In this document: positions 5,676 to 5,909 of the stretch, in pieces
Numbering within the stretch: position 1 is the first letter of the stretch
Layout of the letters: each line of letters begins with the position of its first letter
NCBI GenBank assembly: GCA_009936885.1
Contig: JAACDT010000070.1
Location: 1 to 5,909, forward strand
Reading direction: 5' to 3'
DNA length: 5,909 nucleotides
Source: Alphaproteobacteria bacterium
GTDB taxonomy: Bacteria > Pseudomonadota > Alphaproteobacteria > Puniceispirillales > Puniceispirillaceae
Translations under genes and position numbers: made by a program
The notes under the pieces: model-generated
What the model saw: only the letters and a program-made list of their open reading frames with translations
Told to the model about the DNA's origin: nothing
Databases searched by the model: none

Positions 5676-5909
5676 ATGGATTTTTTTGAAACTAGAGAGC
5701 GTTACAGAAAAAAAGAATATCGGATTTATATAAATCTGGTAATTCGTGTAGCTGTGCTCATGTTGGTTTTATGGATTGGATGGCAATGGGGGAATTTTGA
5801 TCAGAAAAATCTATATGACAATACCAAGAATATGTTGGATAAAACGCAGATACAACTCAGCCAGCTAAATCAAAATATAGCAACGCTTGTTCAGGAAAAC
5901 AAAAGACTA
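5676..5909 (+). CDS. Membrane-anchored coiled-coil protein, N-terminal part (cut by window edge)
   Basis: This gene starts at ATG 5676 and stays open to the end of the window (78 codons seen), so its length and C-terminal domain are unknown. I do not recognise the family. A charged N-terminal segment (residues 1-17, DFFETRERYRKKEY) is followed by one hydrophobic segment at about 18-38, from IYINLVIRV to the Trp-rich WIGWQWG. A Gln/Asn-rich stretch with coiled-coil spacing of Leu/Ile follows from about residue 53 (L54, L61, L64, I68, L71). By the positive-inside rule the positive N-terminus is cytoplasmic, so the coiled coil would face the periplasm. That layout occurs in envelope proteins such as cell-division, amidase-activator or export-adaptor proteins, but nothing here chooses among them. 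It is divergent from the HD-domain gene. Confidence 0.8.
   Translation, partial: MDFFETRERYRKKEYRIYINLVIRVAVLMLVLWIGWQWGNFDQKNLYDNTKNMLDKTQIQLSQLNQNIATLVQENKRL

Noticed and set aside
5542..5733. Plus-strand 63-codon frame
   Set aside because: It overlaps the better-supported gene at 5676 in another frame and begins in intergenic DNA without a ribosome site.
1..5909. Mobile elements, CRISPR arrays, phage or toxin-antitoxin genes
   Set aside because: I saw no transposase or integrase motif, regularly spaced repeats, long terminal repeats or tRNA-end duplication. The tRNA-Leu 3' end is not repeated in the window as far as I can read.

Overview
The window looks like a piece of an AT-rich alphaproteobacterial chromosome, most like Rhodospirillales or a related marine or host-associated lineage. 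The evidence is the protein style (MAP, CinA-like, RadC, the rhomboid protease and the HD hydrolase all read like alphaproteobacterial versions) and the map-radC pair beside a divergent CinA-domain gene. The species cannot be fixed from the sequence alone. Most genes are core housekeeping; there is no IS, phage, CRISPR, toxin-antitoxin or secretion locus.

Layout. Positions 1-308 (minus) hold the N-terminal quarter of purB (adenylosuccinate lyase), cut by the window edge. A small lysine-rich helical protein (426-632, plus) is divergent from it. Positions 677-1403 (minus) hold a broken radC: an in-frame TAG, at least one frameshift and probably a lost active-site glutamate. It lies directly downstream of an intact map (1439-2233, minus). 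A 125-bp divergent promoter region separates map from an N-terminal-type CinA gene (2359-3108, plus). A convergent rhomboid protease gene follows (3154-4008, minus).

From 4009 to 4662 the DNA is gene-poor and AT-rich. It holds one doubtful 74-codon frame (4238-4462, minus) with a faint PilZ-like pattern. Next come a clear tRNA-Leu(UAA) (4663-4749, minus), a YfbR-like HD-domain phosphohydrolase (4835-5440, minus) and, running off the right edge, the start of a single-pass membrane protein with a coiled coil (5676-5909, plus).

The intact genes serve unrelated basic functions: purine synthesis, N-terminal Met removal, nucleotide-related hydrolysis and membrane proteolysis. They do not form one pathway. 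The most informative observation is the decay of radC while map and the neighbouring genes stay intact. With the long non-coding stretches, this suggests mild genome erosion. I did not find a convincing new biological system here.
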